Shown piece after piece: positions 49,087 through 58,380 of a DNA stretch of 64,000 bases. Made by a program: the position numbers and the translations under genes. Source of the stretch: Marinovum sp048263515 (GTDB lineage Bacteria; Pseudomonadota; Alphaproteobacteria; Rhodobacterales; Rhodobacteraceae); the NCBI RefSeq assembly GCF_048263515.1, contig NZ_JBLXEC010000010.1, positions 82,455-146,454 of the forward strand. The letters run 5' to 3'. The notes under the pieces were generated by a model that did no database searches, had not been told where the DNA came from, and worked only from the letters and a program-made list of their open reading frames with translations. Numbering within the stretch: position 1 is the stretch's first letter; every line of letters begins with the position of its first letter.

Positions 49087-51063
49087 ATGCACCGCGTGTT
49101 CCTCGCGTGTCTGGCTCTGCTTTGCCTGCCCCTGATGGCGCTGGCGCAAGACCAAGGCCCGACGACCCCTCAGACCTCTCCCGCCCCGCTGCAGGCGCTC
49201 TTGCAAGAGCATGCGCCGCTGGTGGCCAAGCCCTCGCGCAACTCCGTCGGCACCGTACTCGAGGCGCTGGTTGCCTCCGGCCTGCCGCAGGTGCCCGATT
49301 TCCTCAACCGCTGGGCGGAAAAGGACCTCTGGCAGCGCGATGCCGACGGGCTGTTCTTTTATGCCGCGAAGTCCGGCGACGCCTATGCCCTGACCGATAT
49401 CGACAGCGGAGATGCCGCCGGCACCGCCGCCGGTGACGCCCTGACCAACATCAAGCCCAACGGCGGCGTCCGCCGCGAGATCGGCGCGGCTCTGGTGCAG
49501 TTCCAGCTCTCCGACCCCGACATCAAGCGCCGCCGCGAGGCGCTCGACGCGATCTCGCGCAACCCCGACCCCTCGCAGCTGGGCGCGCTCGCGGCCTCGA
49601 TCGATGGCGAGAGCGACCCCGCCCTGAAGACCCGCAAGATCCGCCTCGCCAATTACCTCACCGCCCGCTTCGGCGAGACGCCCGAGGCGCGGATCAGCGC
49701 CATCGAGGCGCTTGCCGAGGATCTCAGCGTCGAGGGCCGCGCGGTGCTCAACCAGATCCTCTCGACCCGCTTCACCGCCGCCAAGTCTCTGCCCGAGGGC
49801 AGCAATATCGCCCGCGTGCTGACCTCCGGTGACGGCATCGACCGTGACGTGGCCTATGCCGCCCTGGTCGAAACCAAGCTCGCCCCGCCGCTGGTCAGCG
49901 CCGGCGACCTGCGCGCCGCGCTCGAGGCCAATATCGTCGACGGCAAGGTCGGCGGCGTGCCGCTGGGCCTGCTCGGCACCGAAGAGGCCCGCGCCAGGGC
50001 TTATGCCGCGCTGGCCGCCGAGGGCACCGTGCCGCAGCTGGTCACCGACGCCGACATCGACGCCGCGCTGGACTCCCACGTCTTCTTCGACACCTATGAC
50101 GAGGCCGATCCGGACATCACCGCCGCCGCCAAGGCGACCCTCGCCAAGGTGCAGACCCGCGTCGGCGTCGGCCAGACCATCGACCTGACGATGGATGCCA
50201 TTTCGCTGGCCTCGATCTACTTCCTCGCCGCCATCGGCCTCGCCATCACCTTCGGCGTCATGGGCGTGATCAACATGGCGCATGGCGAATTCATCATGAT
50301 GGGCGCCTATACCGGCTACGTGGTGCAGCTCTTCGTGCCCGATTACACGCTGTCGCTGATCGTCGCCCTGCCGCTGGCCTTTGCCGTCACCTTCGCCGCC
50401 GGCGTGGCGATGGAGCGGCTGGTGATCCGCTGGCTCTACCACCGCCCGCTGGAGACCCTGCTGGCCACCTTCGGCATCTCGATCGCCCTGCAGCAGCTTG
50501 CCAAGAACATCTTCGGCACGCAGGCCCGCCCGCTGACCTCGCCGGCCTGGCTCGACGGCGCCTGGGTGCTCAACGACGTGGTGCAGATCTCCTACATCCG
50601 CATCGCCATCTTCGTGCTGGCGCTCCTGTTTCTCGGCCTGCTGCTCTTCATCCTGAAGAAGACCCGCCTCGGCCTCGAAGTGCGCGCCGTGACGCAGAAC
50701 CCGCGCATGGCCAGCTCCATGGGCATCAACCCCGACCGCATCAACATGCTGACCTTCGGCCTGGGCTCGGGCATCGCCGGCATCGCCGGCGTCGCCATCG
50801 GGCTCTATGCCAAGGTCACTTCGGAAATGGGCGCCGATTACATCGTGCAGAGCTTCATGACCGTGGTCGTGGGCGGCGTCGGCAACGTCTGGGGCACGCT
50901 CGCGGGCGCCACCCTGATCGGCTTCCTGCAAAAGGGCATCGAGTTCTTCAACCCGTCGAACACGCTGGCCGCCCAGACCTACATGATCCTCTTCATCATC
51001 CTGTTCATCCAGTTCCGGCCCAAGGGCATCGTCGCCCTCAAGGGCCGCGCCGCCGGAGACTGA
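49087..51063 (+). CDS. urtB: Urea ABC transporter permease UrtB with long N-terminal extension
   Basis: A 658-residue protein. A signal-like start (HRVFLACLALLCLPLMALAQ) and about 350 Ala-rich residues with repeated helical pairs precede the permease. The permease starts near residue 371 (SLASIYFLAAIGLAITFGVMGVINMAHGEF) and has about eight helices and the EAA-type loop region GLEVRAVTQNPRMASSMGI. The permease half is typical of LivH/UrtB. The extension is presumably periplasmic and is found in many proteobacterial UrtB proteins; its role is unknown. It overlaps no neighbour. urtC follows after 124 bp containing a repeat. Confidence 0.94.
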   Translation: MHRVFLACLALLCLPLMALAQDQGPTTPQTSPAPLQALLQEHAPLVAKPSRNSVGTVLEALVASGLPQVPDFLNRWAEKDLWQRDADGLFFYAAKSGDAYALTDIDSGDAAGTAAGDALTNIKPNGGVRREIGAALVQFQLSDPDIKRRREALDAISRNPDPSQLGALAASIDGESDPALKTRKIRLANYLTARFGETPEARISAIEALAEDLSVEGRAVLNQILSTRFTAAKSLPEGSNIARVLTSGDGIDRDVAYAALVETKLAPPLVSAGDLRAALEANIVDGKVGGVPLGLLGTEEARARAYAALAAEGTVPQLVTDADIDAALDSHVFFDTYDEADPDITAAAKATLAKVQTRVGVGQTIDLTMDAISLASIYFLAAIGLAITFGVMGVINMAHGEFIMMGAYTGYVVQLFVPDYTLSLIVALPLAFAVTFAAGVAMERLVIRWLYHRPLETLLATFGISIALQQLAKNIFGTQARPLTSPAWLDGAWVLNDVVQISYIRIAIFVLALLFLGLLLFILKKTRLGLEVRAVTQNPRMASSMGINPDRINMLTFGLGSGIAGIAGVAIGLYAKVTSEMGADYIVQSFMTVVVGGVGNVWGTLAGATLIGFLQKGIEFFNPSNTLAAQTYMILFIILFIQFRPKGIVALKGRAAGD

Positions 51064-51080
51064 CCATGACCCACCCAGTC

Positions 51081-51141
51081 CTTCCTCTTGCCGCAAATAC
51101 CGCGGGGGAGTCCGCCTCTGGCGGACGGGGGCAGAGCCCCC
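51081..51141. repeat. Dispersed intergenic element, copy 2
   Basis: A 61-bp block, CTTGCCGCAAATACCG..., with hairpins GTCCGCC/GGCGGAC and GGGGG-CAGAG-CCCCC. It is related to 29691-29750 and, like it, lies between two genes of one transport operon. Confidence 0.7.
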
Positions 51142-51187
51142 TCCCCCGGCGACGCCAGCGGCGGCGCAACCAGAAAGGTGCCGCGCA

Positions 51188-52420
51188 ATGACCCGCTCCT
51201 TCCTCTTCCGCAACCCCTCGGTGATGTGGTTCCTCGCAGCGCTTGCCCTCTTCACCCTGGGCGTCACCGCACTCAGCGAAGCCACCGGCGTGGGCCTCGT
51301 CTCCACCTCCTTCGTCAAGACCCTGGGCAAGACGCTCTGCCTCGCGCTCATTGCCATCGCCATGGACGTGGTCTGGGGCTATTGCGGCATTCTCAGCCTC
51401 GGCCATTTCGCCTTTTTCGGCATCGGCGGCTACGCCATCGGCATGTGGCTGATGTATGCCAGGACCGAGGCCATCGTGCTCGAAAGCCTGCAGGCCGGCG
51501 CCCTGCCGCCGACGCCCACCGAGGTCTCGGACGCCATCGCCGGGCAGATCTTCGGCGTGGTCGGCGCCTCGGAACTCCCCGGCCTCTGGAGCTTCGCGCA
51601 TTCGCTGCCGCTGCAACTGGCCGCGGTGGTGATCGTGCCGGGGCTCCTGGCGCTCGTCTTCGGCTGGCTGGCCTTCCGCTCTCGCGTCACCGGCGTCTAC
51701 CTGTCGATCCTCACCCAGGCGATGACGCTGGCGCTGTCGCTTTACCTGTTCCAGAATGACACCGGTCTGCGCGGCAACAACGGCCTCTCGGGCCTGCAGA
51801 ACATCCCCGGCTTCGAGGACACGCCGCAATCGGTGATCTCCATGGGCTTCTTCTGGGCCTCGGCGCTGGCACTGGGGCTGGGCTACCTGCTCTTTGCCGT
51901 CGTCGTCGACGGCAAGATGGGCAGCGTGATCCGCGCCATCCGCGACAACGAGGCGCGGGTGCGCTTTCTCGGCTACCACGTCGAGAGCTACAAGCTCTTC
52001 GTCTTTACCCTCACCGCCATAGTCGCGGGCATCGCCGGCGCGCTTTACTACCCGCAGGCCGGCATCATCAACCCGGCGGAAATCGCGCCCATCGCGTCGA
52101 TCTACCTCGCGGTCTGGGTGGCGATCGGCGGTCGCGGCCGGCTCTATGGCGCGGTGATCGGCGCGGCCTTCGTCTCGCTGCTGTCGAGCTGGTTCACCGG
52201 TGGCGGCGCCCCAGCCATCCCGCTCGGCTTCTACACCATCCAGTGGACTGACTGGTGGCTGGTGCTGCTGGGTCTGTCGTTCGTCGCCGTCACCCTGTTC
52301 TTCCCCAAGGGCATCGGCGGTCTCTTCGACTTCATCACCATCCGCCACCCGATCCCCGACCGCGTGGGCGGTTACGGCCCTGACGGCGGCGCGCGACGCA
52401 AGGAGGAGGGCAAGCCATGA
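51188..52420 (+). CDS. urtC: Urea ABC transporter permease UrtC
   Basis: A 410-residue LivM-type permease with about ten helices. Family features: CGILSLGHFAFFGIGGYAIGMWLM near residue 64, NDTGLRGNNGLSGL, the coupling loop IRDNEARVRFLGYHVESYKLFVFTLTA, and NPAEIAPIASIYLAVWVAIGGRGRLYGAVIGA. AAAGGTGCCGCGC precedes the ATG. It overlaps urtD by 4 bp. Confidence 0.96.
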   Translation: MTRSFLFRNPSVMWFLAALALFTLGVTALSEATGVGLVSTSFVKTLGKTLCLALIAIAMDVVWGYCGILSLGHFAFFGIGGYAIGMWLMYARTEAIVLESLQAGALPPTPTEVSDAIAGQIFGVVGASELPGLWSFAHSLPLQLAAVVIVPGLLALVFGWLAFRSRVTGVYLSILTQAMTLALSLYLFQNDTGLRGNNGLSGLQNIPGFEDTPQSVISMGFFWASALALGLGYLLFAVVVDGKMGSVIRAIRDNEARVRFLGYHVESYKLFVFTLTAIVAGIAGALYYPQAGIINPAEIAPIASIYLAVWVAIGGRGRLYGAVIGAAFVSLLSSWFTGGGAPAIPLGFYTIQWTDWWLVLLGLSFVAVTLFFPKGIGGLFDFITIRHPIPDRVGGYGPDGGARRKEEGKP

Positions 52421-53157
52421 AAACGCTTCTCGAAATGTCGGGGGTCTCGGTCAGCTTTGACGGCTTCAAGGCGATCAACAACCTGAGCTTCCAGATCGGC
52501 GAGCCGGAACTGCGCGCCATCATCGGACCCAACGGCGCCGGCAAGACCACCTTCATGGACATCATCACCGGCAAGACCCGGCCGGACGAGGGACGCGTGC
52601 TCTTTGGCGAGAAGTCCGTATCGCTTCTGAAGATGAGCGAAAGCGAGATCGCCCGCGCCGGTGTCGGCCGAAAGTTCCAGAAGCCCACGGTCTTCGAGGC
52701 CCAGACCGTGCGCGAAAACCTCGCCATGGCGCTGGCCAACAAGCGTGGCCCCTTCGACGTGCTGTTCTATCGCAAGACCCGCCGCGGCGCCGAGCGGATC
52801 GAGGAGATCGCCGAGCTGATCGGCCTCACCGACGAACTCACCCGCCTGTCCGGCGAGCTCTCCCACGGCCAGAAGCAATGGCTCGAGATCGGCATGCTGC
52901 TGGCCCAGGACCCGCGGCTGCTTCTGGTCGACGAACCGGCGGCGGGGATGACGCCGGCGGAACGCGAAAAGACCACGACCATGCTGGTCGAGGCGGCCAG
53001 GAAACACGCGGTGGTGGTGGTCGAACACGACATGGAATTCGTCCGCCGGCTGAACTGCAAGGTCACCGTGCTCAACGAAGGCTCGGTTCTGGCAGAAGGC
53101 TCGCTCGACCACGTGACCAAGAACAAGGACGTCATCGATGTCTATCTCGGAAGGTAA
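52417..53157 (+). CDS. urtD: Urea ABC transporter ATPase UrtD
   Basis: A 246-residue ATP-binding subunit: Walker A GPNGAGKTT near residues 40-48, Q loop around GRKFQKPTVFE, ABC signature LSHGQKQWLEIG, Walker B LLLVDEPAAGMT and the switch His in VVVEHDMEF. It powers urea import with UrtE. Its last codons carry the GGAAGG ribosome site of urtE. Confidence 0.96.
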   Translation: MKTLLEMSGVSVSFDGFKAINNLSFQIGEPELRAIIGPNGAGKTTFMDIITGKTRPDEGRVLFGEKSVSLLKMSESEIARAGVGRKFQKPTVFEAQTVRENLAMALANKRGPFDVLFYRKTRRGAERIEEIAELIGLTDELTRLSGELSHGQKQWLEIGMLLAQDPRLLLVDEPAAGMTPAEREKTTTMLVEAARKHAVVVVEHDMEFVRRLNCKVTVLNEGSVLAEGSLDHVTKNKDVIDVYLGR

Positions 53158-53161
53158 CCCG

Positions 53162-53857
53162 ATGCTGGAAACCCGCGACCTGACGCTGAAATACGGCCAC
53201 AGCCAGATCCTGCACGGCATCTCGATGCAGGCCCGCGCCGGCGAGGTGACCTGCGTCATGGGCACCAACGGCGTCGGCAAGACCAGCCTGCTCAAGGCGA
53301 TTTCCGGCAGCCATCCCCGCGCCGGTGGTGACCTGTTGATCGACGGCGAGGTCATCCCGCCTTCGCCCGCCCATGTGCTGGCGCAAAAGGGCGTGGGCTA
53401 CGTGCCGCAGGGTCGCGACATCTTTCCGCTGATGACGGTGATGGAGAACCTTGAAACCGGCTATGCCTGCCTGCCCCGGTCTGAACATTTCGTGCCCGAC
53501 GAGATCTTCGAGCTCTTCCCGGTGCTCAAGCAGATGCGCGCCCGGCGCGGCGGCGACCTGTCGGGCGGCCAGCAGCAACAGCTGGCAATTGCCCGCGCGC
53601 TGATCACCAAGCCGAAACTCCTGCTGCTCGACGAGCCGACCGAGGGCATCCAGCCCAACATCATCCAGCAGATCGGCGAGGTTATCAAATACTTGCGCGG
53701 CAAGGGCGAGATGGCGATCATCCTGGTCGAGCAGTTCTTTGACTTCGCCTATGGGCTGGGCGATCACTTCGTGGTGCTCAAACGCGGCGAGGTCGTGCTC
53801 GAGCGGGACCGCGCCAGCGCCGAGCGCGACGTGCTGCTGGAGCATGTCTCGGTCTGA
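53162..53857 (+). CDS. urtE: Urea ABC transporter ATPase UrtE
   Basis: A 231-residue ATPase with Walker A GTNGVGKTS, GYVPQGRDIFPLMTV, signature LSGGQQQQLAIAR, Walker B LLLLDEPTEGIQPN and switch His region ILVEQFFDF (His replaced by Gln/Phe, as usual in UrtE/LivF). ATG 53162 is preferred: GGAAGG lies 7 nt upstream, whereas the earlier in-frame ATG 53138 is inside urtD with no site. Confidence 0.95.
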   Translation: MLETRDLTLKYGHSQILHGISMQARAGEVTCVMGTNGVGKTSLLKAISGSHPRAGGDLLIDGEVIPPSPAHVLAQKGVGYVPQGRDIFPLMTVMENLETGYACLPRSEHFVPDEIFELFPVLKQMRARRGGDLSGGQQQQLAIARALITKPKLLLLDEPTEGIQPNIIQQIGEVIKYLRGKGEMAIILVEQFFDFAYGLGDHFVVLKRGEVVLERDRASAERDVLLEHVSV

Positions 53858-53945
53858 CCCACCCCGCGCAAACGTGAGACATCGCGTCAAATTCTCGCCA
53901 TAACATTCGCAAGACTGTTGGTGCGGGATTCGAAAGGTATGTCTC

Positions 53946-56942
53946 ATGTTGAGAAAAGTCTGGCTGGCCCTGTCGCTGGCGCTGGGTCTGGCCGGCGTCG
54001 CGCAGGCGCAGGAGGTGGCCTCCGTCAGGGCCTATGTCTGGGGCAATTCGCTGATCAACCACCCCACAGCCTCTGACGGCACGGCGGTGCCCTGGTGGCT
54101 GGCGCGGATAGCCAAGGCGGATGGTCGGGAATTGCGGCTGAGCGGCCAGTATGCCTTTGGCGGGCAGTTCCCCGACAAGCTGCCGCCAATGCCGGAATGG
54201 GGCTTTCCGGGTGTCAGCCCCAGCTATGAGACGGGCCGTGCATTTGGCGATGCGCGAATTGATACCCTGCTGATAAACCCAGAGAATTTCATCCAGTACA
54301 AGGGCCCGGCAGAGCCCTACGACGGCGATCACACCGACGGCCGCAGCCCGGTCAGCGGCACCGTGGCGCTGGCTTCCTGGGTCGCCGATCAGGGGCTTTC
54401 GCCCACGGTCTTCCTTTATGAAGGCTGGGCCGAGATGGACACGTTTCCGCCCACCCGCCGCGCCTATCGCCGCTACCTGGCCTTTACCACCGGCGACTAC
54501 CACGACTGGTACCTCGCCTATCGCGATGCCGTGGCCGAAGCCCTGCCCGGCCTCGATGTGCGGCTGATCCCGGTCGGGCCGATCCTTACCGGGTTGCTTA
54601 CCGACGGTCCGCTGGAAGACCTGCGACCGGTCGATCTCTACACCGACAACGCGCCGCACGGCACGCCGACGACCTATCTGATCGCCGCGATGATCACATA
54701 TTCGGCGCTCTACAACGCCCCGCCGCCGGCGGGTCTCGACCTGACCCAGAACGTCCATCCGCTGATGGTCGAAAACTACGCTGCCGCGGCGGAGTTCATC
54801 TGGCAGGAGATGCAGGATTACGCCGCACCGCGCCGGAGTGCCGAAGCGCCCACGCCAAAACCCATCGAAAAAGCCGAGGCGCCGGTACCTGCGCCCGCAC
54901 CCGAACCGGTCCCAAAAGCCGAAGCGCCCGAGGCCCCCGCCCCAGAGGTCGTGGCCACTGAGCCGCAGGACGCTACACCCTCCACCGGCACCGGTCTCGC
55001 CAACCCCTCCATCGCCATGGGGCTCAACGGCATCGCCGACTGGTCCACCCAGCAGCCCTTCATCAACGTGATGAAGACCGCGCGCCATTGGGTTGGCCAC
55101 CTGCCCGGCCAATGGGGCGGTGTCAGTGCCGAGGACCTGGCGGCGCAGGGCGTGCTTGATGCCCATGGCTGGCTGACCCGGATGCCCGAAGGCGTCGACC
55201 GGGTCGAGGCCTTCCTGCTGACCGACATGCCGCCCGAGGCTATCTCGCTCGCCGGGCGCTACCGGGTGACCTGGGAGGGCAGCGGCAGTCTCGACATCGT
55301 CGGCCGCGCCCGGGTGCAGAAGAAGGAGGAGCGCGCGCTGTGGTTTCTCTACGAGCCGGGCGAAGGCACCGTGGCGGTACAGATCAACCAGACCGACCCC
55401 AAGGGCACCGACGACTATATCCGCAACATCGAGGTGATGCGCGAGGATCACGTGCCGCTGCATGAGGCGGGGATGGTGTTCAACCCGGATTTCCTCAACC
55501 ACATCAAGGATCTGCGGTCGCTGCGCTACATGGACTGGATGTTCACCAACGGCTCGCCCAAGGTGACCTGGGACGACCGCGCACGGACCGGCGACTATTC
55601 CTATTTCCACCGCGGCGTGCCGGTCGAACATCTGGTCGCGCTGGCCAATCTGGTGGGTGCCGATCCGTGGTTCACCATGCCGCATATGGCCGATGACAGC
55701 TACCTGCGCGCCTATGCCGAGGCGGTGCGCGACGGGCTCGACCCGCGGCTCAAGGCCTATGCCGAGTATTCCAACGAGCTCTGGAACCGTTTCTTTCCGC
55801 AGGCGACCTGGGCTGATGAGCAGGCCCGCGCCCGCTGGGGCGCCGCCGCCGGCGATGACGCCTGGATGCAGTTTGCCGGGATGCGCGCCGCCCAGGTGGC
55901 CGACATCTGGACCGAGGTTTTCGGCGCCCAGGCCCCTGCAAGGCTGGTCAACGTGATCGGCGTGCACACCGGCTGGCCGGGGCTGGAGGAGCCGCTGCTC
56001 GAGGCGCCGCTGTGGCAGGCCGAGGGCAATGCGCCCCCGGCCGAGCGGTTTCAGGCCTATGCGGTCTCGGGCTATTTCGGCCATCTGATCGGCAGCGAGG
56101 AAGAGGGGCACGAGGTCAGAGCGCTGCTCGACGCCGCCGCCGCCCGCGCCCGCGAGGCCGGCGAAGATGAGGGCCTGCGCCGCGTGGCTCTGCGCGAATA
56201 CGTGGGCGCGCGGCAGTTCGAGGGCACCATCGCGCCGGTGATCGACCGGTTGCGCGCCGGGTCATTCAAGGAGCTGACCGGCGAGCTCTGGCCCTATCAC
56301 GCCCGCGTCGCCGCCGCGCATGGCATGCAGCTGGTGATGTACGAAGGCGGCACGCATATCCTGGGTCACGGCCCGTGGCAGCAGGACGAGGAGATGACCG
56401 CCTATTTCCACCGGCTGAACTATTCACCCGAGATGGGCGCGCTCTATGCCGATCTGCTGACGGAATGGCGGGCGGTGGGTGGCACGCTGTTCAATGCCTT
56501 CGTCGATATCGGCAGGCCGTCGAAGTTCGGCAGCTGGGGCCACCTGCGCCATCTCGACGACACCACCCCGCGCTGGGACGCGCTGATGGCCTTCAACACC
56601 GGCACCCCCGCCTGGTGGGAGACCCGCGATCCCGGCGCCTTTCTGCAGGGGGTGATCCGGCAGGGCAGCGCCGGGGGCGAAGAGCTCGAGGGCACCTCGG
56701 AGGAAGACGTGCTGATCGGCCATGCCGGTGACGATGTGCTGGTAAGCCACGGCCGGGGCGATTTCCTGCACGGCGGGCCCGGGCGCGACGTGGCGGTGCT
56801 GCCGGGGCCTTATGCCAGCTACGGCTTCGACCGCGACGGCGCGCTGCTGCGTGCCTGGCACAAGGACGGCGTGACACATCTGCGGGCGATCGAGATGCTG
56901 CGCTTCGATGATGTCGAAGTGGCGACCGACCTGTTGCAATAG
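53946..56942 (+). CDS. Large secreted protein: SGNH-like domain, clan-A glycosidase-like domain, RTX-type C-terminus
   Basis: 998 residues with a Sec signal (LALSLALGLAGVAQA). Part 1 (about 25-290) looks like an SGNH hydrolase: GNS with Ser35, and DNAPH with Asp234 and His238. A Pro-Glu-Ala linker (about 300-345) follows. Part 2 (about 355-905) has two motifs expected of clan GH-A glycosidases: YSNELWN (Asn610-Glu611, candidate acid/base) and MYEGGTH (Glu800, candidate nucleophile). The end has about three RTX nonapeptides (HAGDDVLV, GRGDFLH, GGPGRDVAVL), which bind calcium. It is probably a polysaccharide-modifying enzyme of the envelope or outside. Substrate is unknown, and the glycosidase call rests on motifs only. 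Confidence 0.7.
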   Translation: MLRKVWLALSLALGLAGVAQAQEVASVRAYVWGNSLINHPTASDGTAVPWWLARIAKADGRELRLSGQYAFGGQFPDKLPPMPEWGFPGVSPSYETGRAFGDARIDTLLINPENFIQYKGPAEPYDGDHTDGRSPVSGTVALASWVADQGLSPTVFLYEGWAEMDTFPPTRRAYRRYLAFTTGDYHDWYLAYRDAVAEALPGLDVRLIPVGPILTGLLTDGPLEDLRPVDLYTDNAPHGTPTTYLIAAMITYSALYNAPPPAGLDLTQNVHPLMVENYAAAAEFIWQEMQDYAAPRRSAEAPTPKPIEKAEAPVPAPAPEPVPKAEAPEAPAPEVVATEPQDATPSTGTGLANPSIAMGLNGIADWSTQQPFINVMKTARHWVGHLPGQWGGVSAEDLAAQGVLDAHGWLTRMPEGVDRVEAFLLTDMPPEAISLAGRYRVTWEGSGSLDIVGRARVQKKEERALWFLYEPGEGTVAVQINQTDPKGTDDYIRNIEVMREDHVPLHEAGMVFNPDFLNHIKDLRSLRYMDWMFTNGSPKVTWDDRARTGDYSYFHRGVPVEHLVALANLVGADPWFTMPHMADDSYLRAYAEAVRDGLDPRLKAYAEYSNELWNRFFPQATWADEQARARWGAAAGDDAWMQFAGMRAAQVADIWTEVFGAQAPARLVNVIGVHTGWPGLEEPLLEAPLWQAEGNAPPAERFQAYAVSGYFGHLIGSEEEGHEVRALLDAAAARAREAGEDEGLRRVALREYVGARQFEGTIAPVIDRLRAGSFKELTGELWPYHARVAAAHGMQLVMYEGGTHILGHGPWQQDEEMTAYFHRLNYSPEMGALYADLLTEWRAVGGTLFNAFVDIGRPSKFGSWGHLRHLDDTTPRWDALMAFNTGTPAWWETRDPGAFLQGVIRQGSAGGEELEGTSEEDVLIGHAGDDVLVSHGRGDFLHGGPGRDVAVLPGPYASYGFDRDGALLRAWHKDGVTHLRAIEMLRFDDVEVATDLLQ

Positions 56943-56964
56943 GCCCGACCGCGCGGCCGGGCCT
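56941..56964. terminator. Hairpin between convergent genes
   Basis: AGGCCCG pairs with CGGGCCT around 10 nt, right at the stop of the secreted-protein gene and just before the stop of the convergent uxuB-like gene. It probably ends transcription from both sides. Confidence 0.5.
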
Positions 56965-56976
56965 TGCAGGTACCGG

Positions 56977-58380
56977 TTACAGGGCCTGCTTCAACGCTGT
57001 GATGATCCCTTGGCGACCGATGCTATCAAAGGCTTCGCGCACGGCGGGCGCTAACACGTCCCCCGCCTCGGTCAGCCCGTCCAGCGACAGAACACCGGCC
57101 ACCGGATCCTCGCTATTGGCAGCGGCCAGCAGCTCCTTCTGGCGCGGATCGGCCACCGTCGGCAGGTCGCGCAGGGCGGCGATCCAGCTGGCGATCGCCA
57201 GCGCGGTCAGCGGCCAGGACCGGTCGGCGGCCGCGTTCAGGCAGGCCGGCACGAACAGCCGCTGCGGCATCTTCTGGCTGGTGTCCTGGGCGATCTGGTC
57301 GAGCCTGTGGCGCAGCCGGGTGTTGGCAAAGCGCGCGATCAGCGCCTTGGCATAGGCCGGCACGTCGACGCCTTCGGGCATGTCGAGCGTGGGCGCTTGT
57401 TCCTCCAGCATCAGCTTTTCGGTCGCGGCCCGCAGCACCGGGTCGGCCGTGGCCTCGGCCACGGTCTCGTAGCCCGCAAGGCGCCCCGCCTGGGCGAGGA
57501 AGGTATGCGCGCCGTTCAGCATGCGCAGCTTCATCTCCTCATAGGGCGTGACATCCGCCACCAGCTCGGCCCCGCCTTCGGCAAAGGGCGGACGGGCGCC
57601 GGCGAAATGATCCTCGAGCACCCATTGATGGAAGGGTTCGGTGACGATGCCATTGGCATCCGCACCCCCGGCGGCCGCTTCGACCAGCGCCGTGCCGGCG
57701 GCATCGAGCGCCGGGGTGATCCGGTCGACCATGGAATTGGGGAAGGCGGCGTTTGCCTCGATCCAGCCGGGCAGGTCGGCGTCGATCTCGGCAGCGTAGT
57801 CGAGGATCACCTGCCGCAGGATATCGCCATTGCCGGGGACATTGTCGCAAGAGACCAGCGTGATCGGCCCGCCGCCCCGCGCCCGCCTGCGGCGCAGCCC
57901 TTCGGCCAGCACGCCGATGGCGGTGCCCGGTGCGCCCGCGCCGGAGAGATCGGCCTTGATGTCATCGCGCGCCCTGTCGAGCCGGCCACCGGCCTGACAA
58001 TAGCCCTTTTCGGTGACGGTCAGCAGGACGACCTCGAGCGGGTCAGAGGCGATCAGCTCGGGCAGGGCCTCGGGCCCGTCGCGGCGGGGATGCAGGCTGC
58101 CGATGACACAGCCGATCCGCCGCGACAGCGCGCTTTCTCCATCGGCGGCGACCACGTGATAGCGCCCTTCGGCGGCATCGAGCGCCGAGAGCGCCTCGGC
58201 CCCGGAGTTCAGCCGCGCCGCGACCACGCCCCAGTCACCGCCGGCGGCATCAAGCCCGCGGTCGAGAAACCACATCGAATGAGCGCGGCCAAAGGCGCCG
58301 AAGCCCAGATGCAGGATGCGCGGCTTCAGCGCGGCGCGGTCATAGCCGGGCGCTTCGTGGGTGATCTGCAGATCGGTCAT
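56977..58380 (-). CDS. uxuB: Mannitol dehydrogenase-family oxidoreductase, probable fructuronate reductase UxuB
   Basis: A 467-residue polyol-specific long-chain dehydrogenase. It has the nucleotide site LHLGFGAFGRAH near residue 24, TVTEKGYC, SCDNVPGNG, PNSMVDRITP and the catalytic KxxxxNxxH as KLRMLNGAH. The family includes mannitol, arabinitol and altronate or fructuronate enzymes. The nearby mannonate dehydratase gene makes D-fructuronate reductase (NADH-dependent, giving D-mannonate) the best reading. It overlaps the GH31 gene by 4 bp. Confidence 0.8.
   Translation of the reverse strand: MTDLQITHEAPGYDRAALKPRILHLGFGAFGRAHSMWFLDRGLDAAGGDWGVVAARLNSGAEALSALDAAEGRYHVVAADGESALSRRIGCVIGSLHPRRDGPEALPELIASDPLEVVLLTVTEKGYCQAGGRLDRARDDIKADLSGAGAPGTAIGVLAEGLRRRRARGGGPITLVSCDNVPGNGDILRQVILDYAAEIDADLPGWIEANAAFPNSMVDRITPALDAAGTALVEAAAGGADANGIVTEPFHQWVLEDHFAGARPPFAEGGAELVADVTPYEEMKLRMLNGAHTFLAQAGRLAGYETVAEATADPVLRAATEKLMLEEQAPTLDMPEGVDVPAYAKALIARFANTRLRHRLDQIAQDTSQKMPQRLFVPACLNAAADRSWPLTALAIASWIAALRDLPTVADPRQKELLAAANSEDPVAGVLSLDGLTEAGDVLAPAVREAFDSIGRQGIITALKQAL

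Noticed and set aside
47455..51363. A 1300-codon minus-strand frame across urtA and urtB
   Set aside because: Low-complexity Gly/Arg/His-rich translation typical of an antisense shadow. The plus strand encodes well-known urea transporter subunits.
53876..53945. A long-range inverted repeat, GAGACAT and ATGTCTC, flanking the gap before the secreted-protein gene
   Set aside because: Only 7 bp with a spacer of more than 50 bp; likely chance, since similar strings also occur in the end of urtE.
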